Positions 8,140 to 17,531 are shown, counted from the first letter of the stretch. The stretch is 64,000 nucleotides of DNA from Corynebacterium phoceense (GCF_900092335.1 NZ_LT596208.1:562015-626014); one strand, 5' to 3'. Notes: a model not told the origin generated them from the sequence alone. Translations and numbers: made by a program.

Positions 8140-9537
8140 TCACACCTGACCGGGGGCTGCGGTAGAGGGGGTACGGACAAGCTTCTCGCGCTTGCCCACC
8201 GGAAGCACCACGGCGAGGACGATGAGGGCGGCGGACAGGACGAGTACGGCGATGACCTGGCCGCGCGCGGACGGGTCGAAGACCATGAGCACGATGAGTG
8301 CTGCCATGGCGAGCATGACCAGCCACGGGACGTAGGGAAAGCCCGGCGCGCGCAGCGCGGTGATCTCGCCATTGGCCTTGAGCTGCGGGTGGAGCTTGAG
8401 GTAAGAGCAGGTGATAAACAGCCAGATGACGAGCAGGCAGCCGCCCACGGCGTTGAAGAGGAAGGCGAGCAGTCCCGGCGGGTTCCAGTACTGCAGGCCC
8501 ACCGAAGCAAAGGCGAAGATCATCGAGAGGATGACGGCGTTGACGGGGGAACCAGTGCGGGAGGTCTTGAGGAAGAGCTTGTGCGCGTTGCCCTCGTGCG
8601 CCATGTCGAAGACGAGGCGGGAGGTGGCGTAGATCTGTGCGTTAAACGAGGACAGGAGGGCGACGACGATGACGACCTCCATGACGCCGACGGCGCCCGG
8701 CAGGCCGGCCTGCTCGAGGACGAGCGTGAACGGCGACTGTGCGGCGACGTCCGCGTCGTGGATGCGGTCGAAGGGCAGCAGCAGCGAGATGATGGCCACG
8801 GAGCCGACGTAGAAGACGATGATGCGGAAGACGGCGGCGCGCACGGCGGTGGCCACGTTGTGCGCGGGGTCCTCGGACTCGGCGGCGGCGATGGTGACAA
8901 GCTCGATGCCGCCGAAGGCGAAGGCGACAGCGAGCAGGCCCGCGGCGAAACCGGGCGCGCCGTTGGGTAGGAAGTTTTCCGTGAAGTTGGACAGGTGGAC
9001 AGTGTCCGTGTTCGGCCACCAGCCCAGCGCCATGAGCAGGCCGATGGCGATGAACACGATGATGACGCCGACCTTGATGGTGGAGAACCAGAACTCGAAT
9101 TCGCCAAAGCCACGCACAGCCGCGAAGTTGACGATGGCGAAGAGGGTCACCGCGATGAGCGCCGGGACCCACGGCGCCCAGCCGGTCCACCCCGCGATGA
9201 TGGCGGAGGCGCCGGTGATTTCCGAACCCATGACCATGATGAGCATGAACCAGTAGAGCCAGCCCAGCGTAAACCGTGCCCAGTTGCCAAAGGCTTGGCC
9301 CGCGTAGGTGGAAAAGGAGCCGAGCGAGGGACGTGCGGCGGCCATCTCGCCAAGCATGACCATGACGAGCGCGATGAGCCCGCCCGCGATGGCATAAGAA
9401 ATAAGGACCGAGGTACCGGAGGCCTGAATGCCCACGCCGACGCCGAGGAAGAGCCCGGCGCCGACGGCAGAACCCAGGCCCATCATGGTGAGGTGGCGTG
9501 ATTTCAGCCGCTTGCCCGCTGCTGGAGAGGTGCTCAT
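8140..9537 (-). CDS. APC-family amino-acid permease (paralogue)
   Basis: This 465-residue transporter has about 12 transmembrane helices. The motif GLGSAVGAGLFLG, the segment GSEITGASAII and GEFEFWFSTIKVG place it in the same AAT group of the APC superfamily as the permease at 2677-4107; the two align from the first helix to beyond the GEFE motif, so they are paralogues. The start ATG at 9537 is followed by MSTSPAAGK before the first helix. It is divergent from dapE across 96 bases. The substrate is not assignable; a basic or aromatic amino acid, or proline, are common for the group. Confidence 0.87.
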   Translation of the reverse strand: MSTSPAAGKRLKSRHLTMMGLGSAVGAGLFLGVGVGIQASGTSVLISYAIAGGLIALVMVMLGEMAAARPSLGSFSTYAGQAFGNWARFTLGWLYWFMLIMVMGSEITGASAIIAGWTGWAPWVPALIAVTLFAIVNFAAVRGFGEFEFWFSTIKVGVIIVFIAIGLLMALGWWPNTDTVHLSNFTENFLPNGAPGFAAGLLAVAFAFGGIELVTIAAAESEDPAHNVATAVRAAVFRIIVFYVGSVAIISLLLPFDRIHDADVAAQSPFTLVLEQAGLPGAVGVMEVVIVVALLSSFNAQIYATSRLVFDMAHEGNAHKLFLKTSRTGSPVNAVILSMIFAFASVGLQYWNPPGLLAFLFNAVGGCLLVIWLFITCSYLKLHPQLKANGEITALRAPGFPYVPWLVMLAMAALIVLMVFDPSARGQVIAVLVLSAALIVLAVVLPVGKREKLVRTPSTAAPGQV

Positions 9538-9633
9538 AAGGAAGATTCTTTCGCGCTATAGGCTTCAAGTAGAACGCATTAAAGCCTAACACCGGCGCGC
9601 GCGTGGCCTGTCACGGCGGTACGATGGCCACTT

Positions 9634-10761
9634 GTGACTCTAGATTTGCATGCTGACCCCGTCGAACTCACTGCCGCGCTGGTGGATATCCCCAGCCCTT
9701 CGCACCATGAGGAGGCGATCGCGGACGCTGTGGAGGAAGCTTTGCGTGCGCTGCGGGCTCCCATTGAGGTAGAGCGCTACGGCAACACGGTGTGTGCCCG
9801 CACGAACCGGGGGCTGACCTCCCGCGTCGTACTCGCCGGCCATATCGACACGGTTCCCATCGCGGATAACGTCCCGCACCACATGGAAGGCTCTGGCGAG
9901 GATGCCGTCATGTGGGGCTGCGGCACCGTGGACATGAAGTCCGGCATGGCGGTCTACCTCCATGCCTTCGCCGAGCTTGCCGATGCCCCCTCGCTCGCCC
10001 ATGACTTGACCCTCATCGCCTACGAGGGTGAGGAAGTTGCCACCGAGTTCAATGGCCTGGGCCACTTGCAGCGCGACCATCCTGAATGGCTCGCTGGAGA
10101 TCTGGCACTGTTGGGCGAGCCCTCCGGCGCGATGATCGAGGCGGGCTGCCAGGGCACCCTCCGCCTACGTGTGACGGCCCACGGCACGCGCGCCCACTCG
10201 GCGCGCGCCTGGCTCGGCTCCAACGCCGCCCACGCCCTGGCCCCGGTCATGCAGCGCGTGGCCTCCTATGTGCCCCGCACCGTCACCATCGACGAATGCG
10301 AGTACCGCGAGGGACTTAATATCGTCCACCTCGAGTCGGGCGTGGCAACGAATACCATTCCGGACGAGTCGTGGATGTTCGTCAATTTCCGCTTCGCGCC
10401 GGACCGGTCGCTCGACGAGGCGATGGCCCACGCGCTCGGCGTCCTCGAACTCGAAGTGGGCGCCAACGGCGGCGAGGCTGGCGCGCCGGGCACCATCACC
10501 GTCGAGGTCGACGACGCTGCGGGTGCCGCTCTGCCGGGCCTGGGCCAGCCAGCGGCACAGGCGCTGCTCGCCGCCGTTGACGGCAATTTCAGAGCGAAGT
10601 TCGGCTGGACCGACGTCGCACGCTTCTCCGAGATGGGCACCCCAGCCGTCAATTTCGGTGCGGGCGATCCGGGCTTTGCACACAAGAAAGACGAGCAGGT
10701 TCCTGTCGCGCAGATCTGTGAGGTCGCCCGCGCGCTTAAGGCCTACCTCACCACGTCCTAA
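9634..10761 (+). CDS. dapE: Succinyl-diaminopimelate desuccinylase
   Basis: DapE hydrolyses N-succinyl-LL-DAP to LL-DAP and succinate. The 375-residue protein is an M20-family metallopeptidase: metal ligand motif AGHIDTVP (His70, Asp72), GCGTVDMKSG (Asp100), the catalytic pair in YEGEEVATEFNG (Glu133/Glu134), a dimerisation domain in the middle (RLRVTAHGTRAHSARAW) and a C-terminal ligand His in FAHKKDEQV. The start is GTG; a TACGAT hexamer at 9620-9625 sits 8 bases upstream with no ribosome site, so the transcript is probably leaderless. The LOG-family gene follows 33 bases after the stop. Confidence 0.93.
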   Translation: MTLDLHADPVELTAALVDIPSPSHHEEAIADAVEEALRALRAPIEVERYGNTVCARTNRGLTSRVVLAGHIDTVPIADNVPHHMEGSGEDAVMWGCGTVDMKSGMAVYLHAFAELADAPSLAHDLTLIAYEGEEVATEFNGLGHLQRDHPEWLAGDLALLGEPSGAMIEAGCQGTLRLRVTAHGTRAHSARAWLGSNAAHALAPVMQRVASYVPRTVTIDECEYREGLNIVHLESGVATNTIPDESWMFVNFRFAPDRSLDEAMAHALGVLELEVGANGGEAGAPGTITVEVDDAAGAALPGLGQPAAQALLAAVDGNFRAKFGWTDVARFSEMGTPAVNFGAGDPGFAHKKDEQVPVAQICEVARALKAYLTTS

Positions 10762-10794
10762 GACCTTCAACGTTCAGAAAGTACTCACACCCAC

Positions 10795-11574
10795 ATGGCA
10801 CCCGAGCTCAACCACGTCACGAAAGACCGCACCCTGCGCGGCCCCATGCTCCTGCGCACCGAGGGACAGCAGGACTCCACCTTCGACCAACGGCTCCTCG
10901 AATCTGGGGCAGACCATGACTGGATGCATGCGGACCCGTGGCGCGTGCTGCGCATCCAAGGCGAGTTCGTCGCCGGCTTTGATGCGCTCTACCGCCTGCC
11001 CAAGGCCGTGACCGTCTTTGGTTCCGCCCGTCTGCACGAGGGTGACACCTACTACGACCTCGGCGTCGAGGTCGGCCGTCAGCTAGCGGGCGCCGAGTAC
11101 GCCGTGATCACCGGCGGCGGCCCCGGCATCATGGAGGCCGCCAACCGCGGCGCGCATGAGGCGGGCGGCACCTCGGTGGGTCTGGGCATCGAGCTCCCGC
11201 ACGAGCAGGGGCTCAACGCCTACGTCGACTTGGGCCTCAACTTCCGCTACTTCTTCGCGCGTAAGACGATGTTCCTCAAGTACTCCCAGGCCTTCATCTG
11301 CCTGCCCGGTGGCTTTGGCACCATGGACGAGTTCTTTGAGGTCCTCTGCATGGTGCAGACCGGCAAGGTGACGAACTATCCGATAGTCCTCATGGGTTCC
11401 GAGTACTGGTCCGGCCTCGTGGATTGGATTCGCCAGACTCTCGTCATCGACGGCTATATCAGTCCGGAAGACCCCGATCTCTTCCTCATCACCGATGATC
11501 CGGACGAGGCCGTGGCCCATATCGTCACATGCCACGAGGTCATTGCCGACCAGCGTATCCGCAACGCGCGCTAG
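10795..11574 (+). CDS. LOG-family (TIGR00730) Rossmann-fold protein
   Basis: This 259-residue cytosolic protein carries the two family signatures: GGGPGIMEAANRGA (residues about 104-117) and PGGFGTMDEFFE (about 169-180), which form the nucleotide-monophosphate site of LONELY GUY phosphoribohydrolases. Such enzymes release the base from cytokinin-type nucleoside monophosphates; in bacteria the true substrate is often unclear. In Corynebacterium an orthologue also follows dapE, which is a conserved neighbourhood rather than proof of function. TACTCA at 10782-10787 stands 7 bases before the ATG, suggesting its own leaderless start in addition to read-through from dapE. Confidence 0.85.
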   Translation: MAPELNHVTKDRTLRGPMLLRTEGQQDSTFDQRLLESGADHDWMHADPWRVLRIQGEFVAGFDALYRLPKAVTVFGSARLHEGDTYYDLGVEVGRQLAGAEYAVITGGGPGIMEAANRGAHEAGGTSVGLGIELPHEQGLNAYVDLGLNFRYFFARKTMFLKYSQAFICLPGGFGTMDEFFEVLCMVQTGKVTNYPIVLMGSEYWSGLVDWIRQTLVIDGYISPEDPDLFLITDDPDEAVAHIVTCHEVIADQRIRNAR

Positions 11575-11663
11575 TCGTCCCCACTGGGGCTTCCGGCGGC
11601 TTCTCGTGGTTTCTCCCGTGGCCTTTGCATACCGCACACTGAAAGTAAGGTAGCTTAAACAGC

Positions 11664-12203
11664 ATGTTTTCGTGGATCCTGCTCATCCTTATTCTCGCCA
11701 TTCTCGCCATCCTGGGCATCTGGGCGACGGGTAAGTTTGGTGTGAATGGTGCAGTGATGGATGGGCCAGAAGGCCCCTCCGATGTGCGCGCGAGCAACCG
11801 CGTGGCGGTCAAACACGGTGACCTGGACGACGTCCGTTTTGACGTCGTGCGCAACGGCTACCGCCAACGCCAGGTCGACGAGGTCCTCGTGGCCCTCGAC
11901 AAGCGTTTCCAAGAACTGGAGGAAGAACTCACCGCTGCCCGCGCGATGTCCACGCCTGCGCCTGACGTGGCCGCTGCCGAGTCCCCGGCCGCCGCTGCGT
12001 TTGTGGACGCCGCTGCTCCGAGCGCACCTGCGCAGCAGGCTGAACTCCCGGAAGAACGCTCGGACGAGAAGCCAGCCGAGCCGCAGGAGAAAGAGGACCG
12101 CACCGGAACGATGACGGTCACGCAAACTCCCGGCGCTGGTCCCTCGCAGGCAGGAAGCTTCATCATCGTCGATGGTCCGAGCGAGGACGAGCGCCGGTCC
12201 TAG
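11664..12203 (+). CDS. DivIVA-domain membrane protein
   Basis: This 179-residue protein starts with one hydrophobic helix (residues about 2-20, rich in Ile/Leu). The short motif FDVVRNGYRQRQVDEVLVALDKRF (about 54-77) matches the conserved DivIVA N-terminal motif (F-x-x-V-x-x-G-Y-x-x-x-Q-V-D). A short coiled coil (QELEEEL) and a long Ala/Pro/Glu-rich tail follow. It is probably a membrane-anchored partner in polar growth or cell division, smaller than the main DivIVA (Wag31). TAGCTT at 11651-11656 is 7 bases before the ATG, so translation is likely leaderless. The exact role is inferred. Confidence 0.75.
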   Translation: MFSWILLILILAILAILGIWATGKFGVNGAVMDGPEGPSDVRASNRVAVKHGDLDDVRFDVVRNGYRQRQVDEVLVALDKRFQELEEELTAARAMSTPAPDVAAAESPAAAAFVDAAAPSAPAQQAELPEERSDEKPAEPQEKEDRTGTMTVTQTPGAGPSQAGSFIIVDGPSEDERRS

Positions 12204-12294
12204 GCTGCCACGCGATCGCCGCTATCTGTAGTGTTTCAGTCCGCTCTGCCCGTGGCCGCGACGTGACGTGGGCTAACCCCGCGGGAAAGTAGCG

Positions 12295-12300
12295 TAGACT
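12295..12300 (+). promoter_or_regulatory. -10 box upstream of the DUF3117 gene
   Basis: TAGACT lies 43 bases before the ATG of the DUF3117 gene, in a 140-base gap. A conventional leader with an AAGGAG ribosome site follows. Confidence 0.5.
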
Positions 12301-12343
12301 AGGTGGGGTATACCCAATAACTGAGATATAAGGAGCTTCGCTC

Positions 12344-12511
12344 ATGGCAGCAATGAAGCCACGTACCACCGGCGGCCCGATGGAAGCAGTGGAAGAATCT
12401 CGCAAGATCGTTATGCGCATCCCGTCTGATGGCGGCGGACGCATCGTCGTCGAGATGACCAAGGAAGAAGCCGCTGAGCTCGGAGCTTTGCTCACGGAGG
12501 CTGCCGGATAA
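12344..12511 (+). CDS. DUF3117 small protein
   Basis: This is a 55-residue protein (MAAMKPRTTGGPMEAV start, then RKIVMRIPSDGGGRIVVEM and a short helix ending AAELGALLTEAAG). The sequence is typical of DUF3117, a small protein conserved throughout Actinobacteria with no known function. The ATG follows an AAGGAG ribosome site at good spacing. Its TAA is directly abutted by the GTG of the methyltransferase gene, so the two are translated together. The strong conservation in the phylum argues for a real gene despite the short length. Confidence 0.88.
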   Translation: MAAMKPRTTGGPMEAVEESRKIVMRIPSDGGGRIVVEMTKEEAAELGALLTEAAG

Positions 12512-13375
12512 GTGCTTGCCGACGTAATCGATCTTCTCGCTGATCCCGTCGACGGTACGCCATTGGCTGGCGCGGACGATTGTGCTCGTCTCGTCGCCGA
12601 GTCGGGTCACTCCTATGACGTCGCCAAGCAAGGCTACGTCACGCTTGCCCCGGGGGCTGGGCTCAAACACAAGGGTGATGACGCCGCCATGGTCGAGGCC
12701 CGTGAGACGTACCTTTCCCGCGGTCACTTCGCGCCTTTCGTGGAGGCGGTGACCGGCGCCGTACAAGACGTCGTTGACCTCGCACCGGAAGAACACTCGC
12801 CGGCGCTGCTCGAGGTCGGCGCAGGCACCGGCTACTATCTCGCGCACACACTGGACTCCTTGGACGGCGCTCGTGGCGTGGGCCTGGATATTTCTACGCA
12901 CGCGGCCAAGCACTTGGCAAAGGCGCACCCGCGCATTGGCGCCGTGGTCGCAGACGCGTGGGAACGCCTGCCGCTGCGCGATGGCGTCATTGACGCTATC
13001 TCCGTTGTCTTCGCGCCGCGCAACCCCGCGGAGTTCCAACGCGTGCTCGCGCCGCATGGCCAAGTTGTCGTTCTTACCCCCGCGGCGGGACATCTCGACG
13101 AACTGCGTGCCCCGCTGGGCATTCTCGGCGTGGAAGAAGGCAAGGTTGAGCGCATGTACGAGCAAGCCAAGGGCTACCTTGAGCAAGCCGCAGACCCAGT
13201 TGATATTTCTTTCCCTATCGTGCTCGACAAGGCCTCCATCATCGCACAGGTTGGAATGAGCCCGTCTGCGCGCCACATTAGCGCGGAGCAACTGGCCGAG
13301 CGCATGGCCTCGTTGCCGGAGTCGATCACGGTGACCGCCCGCGCTCGCCTCGATCGCTTGCGCCCCGTCCGCTAG
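12512..13375 (+). CDS. 23S rRNA guanine-N1 methyltransferase-like protein (RlmA family)
   Basis: This SAM-dependent methyltransferase has 287 residues. The N-terminal part (LADPVDGTPLAG, then SYDVAKQGYVTLAPG) looks like the RlmA N-terminal region, though the four zinc-binding Cys of E. coli RlmA are not present (only one Cys is visible). The Rossmann part has motif I LLEVGAGTGYYL, an acidic motif GLDIS, VVADAWERLPLRDGVID and the segment FAPRNPAEFQRVL typical of this family. It probably methylates G745 or G748 of 23S rRNA; the related TlrB confers macrolide resistance in producers, so I do not claim resistance. The GTG start directly follows the DUF3117 stop. Confidence 0.8.
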   Translation: MLADVIDLLADPVDGTPLAGADDCARLVAESGHSYDVAKQGYVTLAPGAGLKHKGDDAAMVEARETYLSRGHFAPFVEAVTGAVQDVVDLAPEEHSPALLEVGAGTGYYLAHTLDSLDGARGVGLDISTHAAKHLAKAHPRIGAVVADAWERLPLRDGVIDAISVVFAPRNPAEFQRVLAPHGQVVVLTPAAGHLDELRAPLGILGVEEGKVERMYEQAKGYLEQAADPVDISFPIVLDKASIIAQVGMSPSARHISAEQLAERMASLPESITVTARARLDRLRPVR

Positions 13376-13440
13376 TTCACAGGTCCGGGGTGTTGCCCCG
13401 CGCGCCCCACGCTACGCGCACGGCGTTGAACGGAACAGGC

Positions 13441-13485
13441 AAACGGCCCCGCAGCATCACGAACTGTGATGCTGCGGGGCCGTTT
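13441..13485. terminator. Strong bidirectional terminator
   Basis: A perfect 20-bp inverted repeat (13441-13460 with 13466-13485; loop GAACT), flanked by AAA and TTT, separates the convergent methyltransferase and GH32-like genes. Confidence 0.92.
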
Positions 13486-13515
13486 CCGTGCTGTGGTGGG
13501 CGCCGGACCGCGCGA

Positions 13516-14961
13516 TTAGGAGCCGGCGCGCTCGAAACTGCGCACGACCTCAGCGTCGCCATTCGTCTCAACGCGGAAGCCGCTGCAGCCGCCATCGAAG
13601 TACATGCGCGAGGCCATGGTCACCAGGCCCGAGTCCGCGAAAATCTCTACGGTCGTGCCGTCGACGACGATGGTGAGCGAGTCGTCGACGTTCTCTGGAT
13701 CCTCGGTGAGCGGAGCCACCGCAGGGATGTCCGTCTTATACGTTTCGTCGAAGGCACGCGACATGGAACGGTCGACGCGCAGCTCCGTGCCCGCGTGGGT
13801 GACCGTCGTCGCTGGCTTGCCGTGGCCGTCGAGGAGCGTGACGGTGACGGCGCTGCCGGCCGGAACCTCGAGCAGGCCCGTCCACATGCGGGCGCGCTTC
13901 GAATGTGAGACAGCGTCCGGCAAACCGCGCGGGGGAGTCTGGTACAGCACTCCTCCCTGCAGTGTCACGAGGCGCGGCAGCGTGAGCGCGTTGGCCCAAC
14001 CTTCCTCGGTCCACGAGTGATGAACCGCGGGGTTATCGCTGCGACCACGACCATTGAGCAAACCGAACAAGCAGGCTTCCCGGTAATTGAAGTCCTCCGA
14101 GAACGTGCCCGGTGTGGAATTCGTATTGCGCGGGCGGGTGAAGTCGTGGCCGTAGTCGAGACGACGGAAGCCGGAAACAACCTCAAACTCGGTGCCCTGC
14201 AGACGTCCCACGAGGTAGCCAGCCACCTCGCCGGATTCCTTGCCCACAGCTTCGACAGTAAAGAACAGAACGTCATAGACGTTGCCGTCGATTTCATCGC
14301 GTAGGCGGATGATGCGAGGGGAGACGATCGCGGCCGGGAGATCGTCCTTGGTGCCGGGGAAGGCGGTATTGCCCTTGAATGTCAGCGGACCGTCGAAGTG
14401 CCACGTGTCGCCATCGGCGCTGCGCAGCACGACCGGCGTTGGGTTCTCCGTAGAACCGGACAGCGCCAGCATGAGCCAGCCTTCGTGGCCGTCCTCCCGT
14501 TTGTCGTCGGCAGCCCAGTCGGGGACAACGCACGGCGAACGAAAGCGCGAGAATCCATCGGCGCTGGTGATGACCTCGCCATGGCGAGCCACGTTGGGGT
14601 CCAGCGCCTGCGGATCGTCAGAGACCTCACACGTTTCGTCATAGCCCGCGTACTTGGCGAAGCGAATGGACGAGGCGCCAGCGGTCAACGAGGTGAAATA
14701 CAGGTTGATATCAGGGCCGACCGCCGCCACGGAGCCAGCGCGCAGGCCAAACTCGCCGCCTACGGGCGCGAGAGCGTCATCGCACTCGAGCCACTCGAAG
14801 GGCGCTTCCTCCGCAAAGACGTGGCCCCATCGGGAAGGCTCGCCAGGGGCCGGACGATATTGGTGGAAGAGGTGCCACGTCGTGCCGTCGAGTAAGGCTC
14901 CTGCGGGTGCTTCGAGCACCCCAGACTCCAAAGCGACGTGCAGCTCAGGGCGGTAGGTCAT
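13516..14961 (-). CDS. GH32-like protein lacking the catalytic residues
   Basis: This 481-residue cytosolic protein keeps the whole GH32 scaffold: WHLFHQYRP (29-37), RAGSV (74-78), LDYGHDFTRPRN, GWANALTLPR, DRSMSR and a C-terminal sandwich with VVDGTTVEIFADSG. The three acidic residues of GH32 enzymes are replaced, by my alignment: the nucleophile motif NDPNG is EAPAG (17-21), RDP is RSP (141-143), and ECP is VSP (213-215). It should therefore not hydrolyse sucrose or fructans by the usual mechanism and may bind sugar or have a different activity. It is the minus-strand neighbour downstream of glgA with no gap, so it is probably co-transcribed and linked to glycogen metabolism. It could be annotated as invertase or levanase by similarity. 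Confidence 0.75.
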   Translation of the reverse strand: MTYRPELHVALESGVLEAPAGALLDGTTWHLFHQYRPAPGEPSRWGHVFAEEAPFEWLECDDALAPVGGEFGLRAGSVAAVGPDINLYFTSLTAGASSIRFAKYAGYDETCEVSDDPQALDPNVARHGEVITSADGFSRFRSPCVVPDWAADDKREDGHEGWLMLALSGSTENPTPVVLRSADGDTWHFDGPLTFKGNTAFPGTKDDLPAAIVSPRIIRLRDEIDGNVYDVLFFTVEAVGKESGEVAGYLVGRLQGTEFEVVSGFRRLDYGHDFTRPRNTNSTPGTFSEDFNYREACLFGLLNGRGRSDNPAVHHSWTEEGWANALTLPRLVTLQGGVLYQTPPRGLPDAVSHSKRARMWTGLLEVPAGSAVTVTLLDGHGKPATTVTHAGTELRVDRSMSRAFDETYKTDIPAVAPLTEDPENVDDSLTIVVDGTTVEIFADSGLVTMASRMYFDGGCSGFRVETNGDAEVVRSFERAGS

Positions 14962-16116
14962 CTAAATCAGGCTCCGGTAAATATCGACTGTTTGGGCGGC
15001 GATGGTCGCCCAGCTAAATTTCTCTTCCGCGCGCTTGCGGCCGGCCGCACCCCACGCACGCAGCGTGTCGGCGTCGCCCACCAGGCGGTTGACGGCGGCA
15101 GCAATGCCCGCCTCGAATTCCGCGGGCACCTGCTCGTCGTAGTGGACCAGGGTACCCGTTTCGCCGTCCACGACAACTTCCGGAATTCCGCCCACGTCAG
15201 AAGCCACGACGGCAGTCCCGCACGCCATGGCTTCAAGGTTGACAATGCCCAGCGGCTCGTAAATGGAGGGGCACACAAAGATGTCAGCGCCGGAGTAAAT
15301 CTGCTGAATGTCGGTGCGGGAGAGCATCTCACGGACCCAGTAGACGCCATCACGCTGAGCCTGGAGGCCCTCCACGAGCGACTTGGTTTCTGCCTCGATC
15401 TCTGCAGTGTCCGGGGCACCAGCACACAGCACGAGCTGCACGTCGGGGTCGAAGTCAGCGGCTGCCTTGAGCAGGTGAGCCACGCCCTTCTGCCGGGTGA
15501 TACGGCCAACGAAGGCAACGATGGGGCGGTTACGGTCGACGCCCAACTTATCGAGGAGTTCGGTCTCGCGCGGTTGCCACAGCTGCGTATCGATGCCGTT
15601 GAGGACGACATGGACCTTGTCCGGGTCGACATTGGGGTAGACATCGAGGATGGAGGACTTCATGCCTGCAGACACAGCAATGACGGCGTCAGCATTCTCA
15701 ATGGCGTTGCACTCCGACCACGAGGAGACGTCGTAACCGCCGCCGAGCTGTTCGCGCTTCCACGGGCGGTGGGGTTCGAGCGAGTGTGCGGTGACCACGT
15801 GTGGAATTCCGTAGAGCTTCCCCGCAAGGTGGCCAGCAAGGCCGGTGTACCAGGTGTGCGAGTGCGCGACATCGGCTGCCGATGCCCCGTTGGCCATGCG
15901 CAGGCCCGTGCTCAGCGTCTTAAGCGCGCCGTTGGCATCAGCTAAGTCCGGATCAACACCGTACGTGTAGACATTGGCTTCCTCACGCGGGGCGCCCATG
16001 CAGTGGACGTCAACATCGATAATGTCGCGCATGAAACGAGTCAACTCGGCGACGTGAACGCCTGCACCGCCGTAAATTTCGGGCGGGTATTCTTTGGTAA
16101 AAATTCCGGCTCTCAT
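14962..16116 (-). CDS. glgA: Glycogen synthase / ADP-glucose-dependent glucosyltransferase
   Basis: This 384-residue GT4-family glycosyltransferase starts MRAGIFTKEYPPEIYGGAGVH, with the KEYPPEIYGGAGVH donor-binding loop. VGRITRQKGVAHLL and CPSIYEPLGIVNLEAMACGTAVVASDVGGIPEVV (the E-x7-E motif region) form the second Rossmann domain. This is the short actinobacterial GlgA; the mycobacterial relative (GlgM, Rv1212c) makes maltose-1-phosphate from ADP-glucose and glucose-1-phosphate, so either activity is possible. TACTCT at 16125-16130 (minus strand) is 8 bases from the ATG, a likely leaderless start; longer in-frame starts overlap this promoter. It is divergent from glgC, which makes its donor substrate. 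Confidence 0.9.
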   Translation of the reverse strand: MRAGIFTKEYPPEIYGGAGVHVAELTRFMRDIIDVDVHCMGAPREEANVYTYGVDPDLADANGALKTLSTGLRMANGASAADVAHSHTWYTGLAGHLAGKLYGIPHVVTAHSLEPHRPWKREQLGGGYDVSSWSECNAIENADAVIAVSAGMKSSILDVYPNVDPDKVHVVLNGIDTQLWQPRETELLDKLGVDRNRPIVAFVGRITRQKGVAHLLKAAADFDPDVQLVLCAGAPDTAEIEAETKSLVEGLQAQRDGVYWVREMLSRTDIQQIYSGADIFVCPSIYEPLGIVNLEAMACGTAVVASDVGGIPEVVVDGETGTLVHYDEQVPAEFEAGIAAAVNRLVGDADTLRAWGAAGRKRAEEKFSWATIAAQTVDIYRSLI

Positions 16117-16232
16117 AATCGACCAGAGTAACCACAAAACCGCGCCCTCGCCGGGGATTCTTGTGGCCTCGGGGGTGCCTGTGTAAACATCACATGAATT
16201 CGCGCATATTTTCAATGACAAAAAGGCAAAGC

Positions 16233-17468
16233 ATGGATAAGTTGGGAGATGTGAAATCCCAGCCTAATGTTCTAGCCATTGTTCTCGCCGGTGGCGAAGG
16301 AAAACGCCTCTTTCCCCTCACTGAAGATCGCGCCAAGCCCGCCGTCCCCTTTGGTGGTGCCTACCGTCTTATCGACTTCGTTCTTTCCAACTTGGTCAAC
16401 GCCGGTTACCTCAAAATTGCCGTGCTGACCCAGTACAAGTCTCACTCGCTCGACCGTCACATCTCCCAGGCGTGGAACCTGTCGGGTCCGACCCCGCAGT
16501 ACATCGCTTCGGTCCCGGCACAGCAGCGTCGCGGTAAGCGCTGGTACAACGGCTCGGCAGACGCCATCGTGCAGTCGCTCAACCTCATTAACGATGAGAA
16601 GCCGGATTACGTCATCGTCTTCGGTGCGGACCACGTCTACCGCATGGATCCGTCCCAGATGGTCGAGGAACACATCGCGACCGGACTGGATTGCTCCGTG
16701 GCAGGCATTCGCGTTCCGCGTTCGGAAGCGACGGCCTTTGGCTGCATCGAGGCTGACGGCATGGGAACCATCACGGAATTCGTGGAGAAGCCGGACAACC
16801 CGCCGTCTACGCCGGATGATCCGAATATGACCTACGCCTCGATGGGTAACTACGTCTTTACTGCCTCTGCGCTTAAGCAGGCACTTCTGGAAGACGAGAA
16901 GAACGAGAACTCAGCGCACGACATGGGTGGCGACATCATTCCGTACTTCGTCGAGCGCGGCCAGGCCCACGTTTACGACTTCATGTCGAACGAGGTTCCG
17001 GGTGCAACCGAACGCGACCACGGTTACTGGCGCGACGTCGGTACCATCGACTCTTTCTACGAGGCACACATGGATCTCATCTCTGTGCTGCCCATCTTCA
17101 ACCTGTACAACTCACAGTGGCCCATCCACTCGACGGATGCGACGAACCTGCCGCCGGCGAAGTTCGTGCAGAACGGTATCGCGCAGGCTTCCATGGTTGC
17201 CGCGGGCTGCATCATCTCGGGCGGTACGGTGCGCAACTCGGTGCTCGCGTCCGACGTTCACGTGGCAGACGGCGCGACTGTTGAGGGGTCGGTTCTCATG
17301 CCAGGCGTGCGCGTAGGAAAGGGTGCTGTCGTGCGCCACGCCATTATTGACAAGAACGTCGTTATCTCCGATGGCGCCATTATCGGCGTTGACCGTGAGC
17401 GTGACGAGGAGAAGTACACCGTATCTGCCGGCGGCGTAGTGGTCGTGGGCAAGAACGAGACGGTGTAA
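16233..17468 (+). CDS. glgC: Glucose-1-phosphate adenylyltransferase
   Basis: GlgC makes ADP-glucose from ATP and glucose-1-phosphate, the committed step of glycogen synthesis. The protein has the nucleotidyltransferase signature [19 protein letters not shown], the Asp-containing [10 protein letters not shown], substrate motif FVEKPD, and a C-terminal left-handed beta-helix with hexapeptide repeats ([24 protein letters not shown]). I chose the ATG at 16233 (411 residues) because AAAAGG precedes it at proper spacing; GTG at 16251 gives a protein starting [11 protein letters not shown], close to the usual family N-terminus, and is the alternative. A terminator follows at 17532. Confidence 0.93.
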   Translation: MDKLGDVKSQPNVLAIVLAGGEGKRLFPLTEDRAKPAVPFGGAYRLIDFVLSNLVNAGYLKIAVLTQYKSHSLDRHISQAWNLSGPTPQYIASVPAQQRRGKRWYNGSADAIVQSLNLINDEKPDYVIVFGADHVYRMDPSQMVEEHIATGLDCSVAGIRVPRSEATAFGCIEADGMGTITEFVEKPDNPPSTPDDPNMTYASMGNYVFTASALKQALLEDEKNENSAHDMGGDIIPYFVERGQAHVYDFMSNEVPGATERDHGYWRDVGTIDSFYEAHMDLISVLPIFNLYNSQWPIHSTDATNLPPAKFVQNGIAQASMVAAGCIISGGTVRNSVLASDVHVADGATVEGSVLMPGVRVGKGAVVRHAIIDKNVVISDGAIIGVDRERDEEKYTVSAGGVVVVGKNETV

Positions 17469-17531
17469 AACGGCATGGAAATACGCCAGGTGATGCACGG
17501 GTAACGACCGTGCCACGGTAGTGCTTCAGCG

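Noticed and set aside
12512..13375. Macrolide-resistance methyltransferase (TlrB/RlmA-II)
   Set aside because: The family fits, but no feature separates a housekeeping RlmA enzyme from a resistance enzyme, and the neighbourhood is housekeeping.
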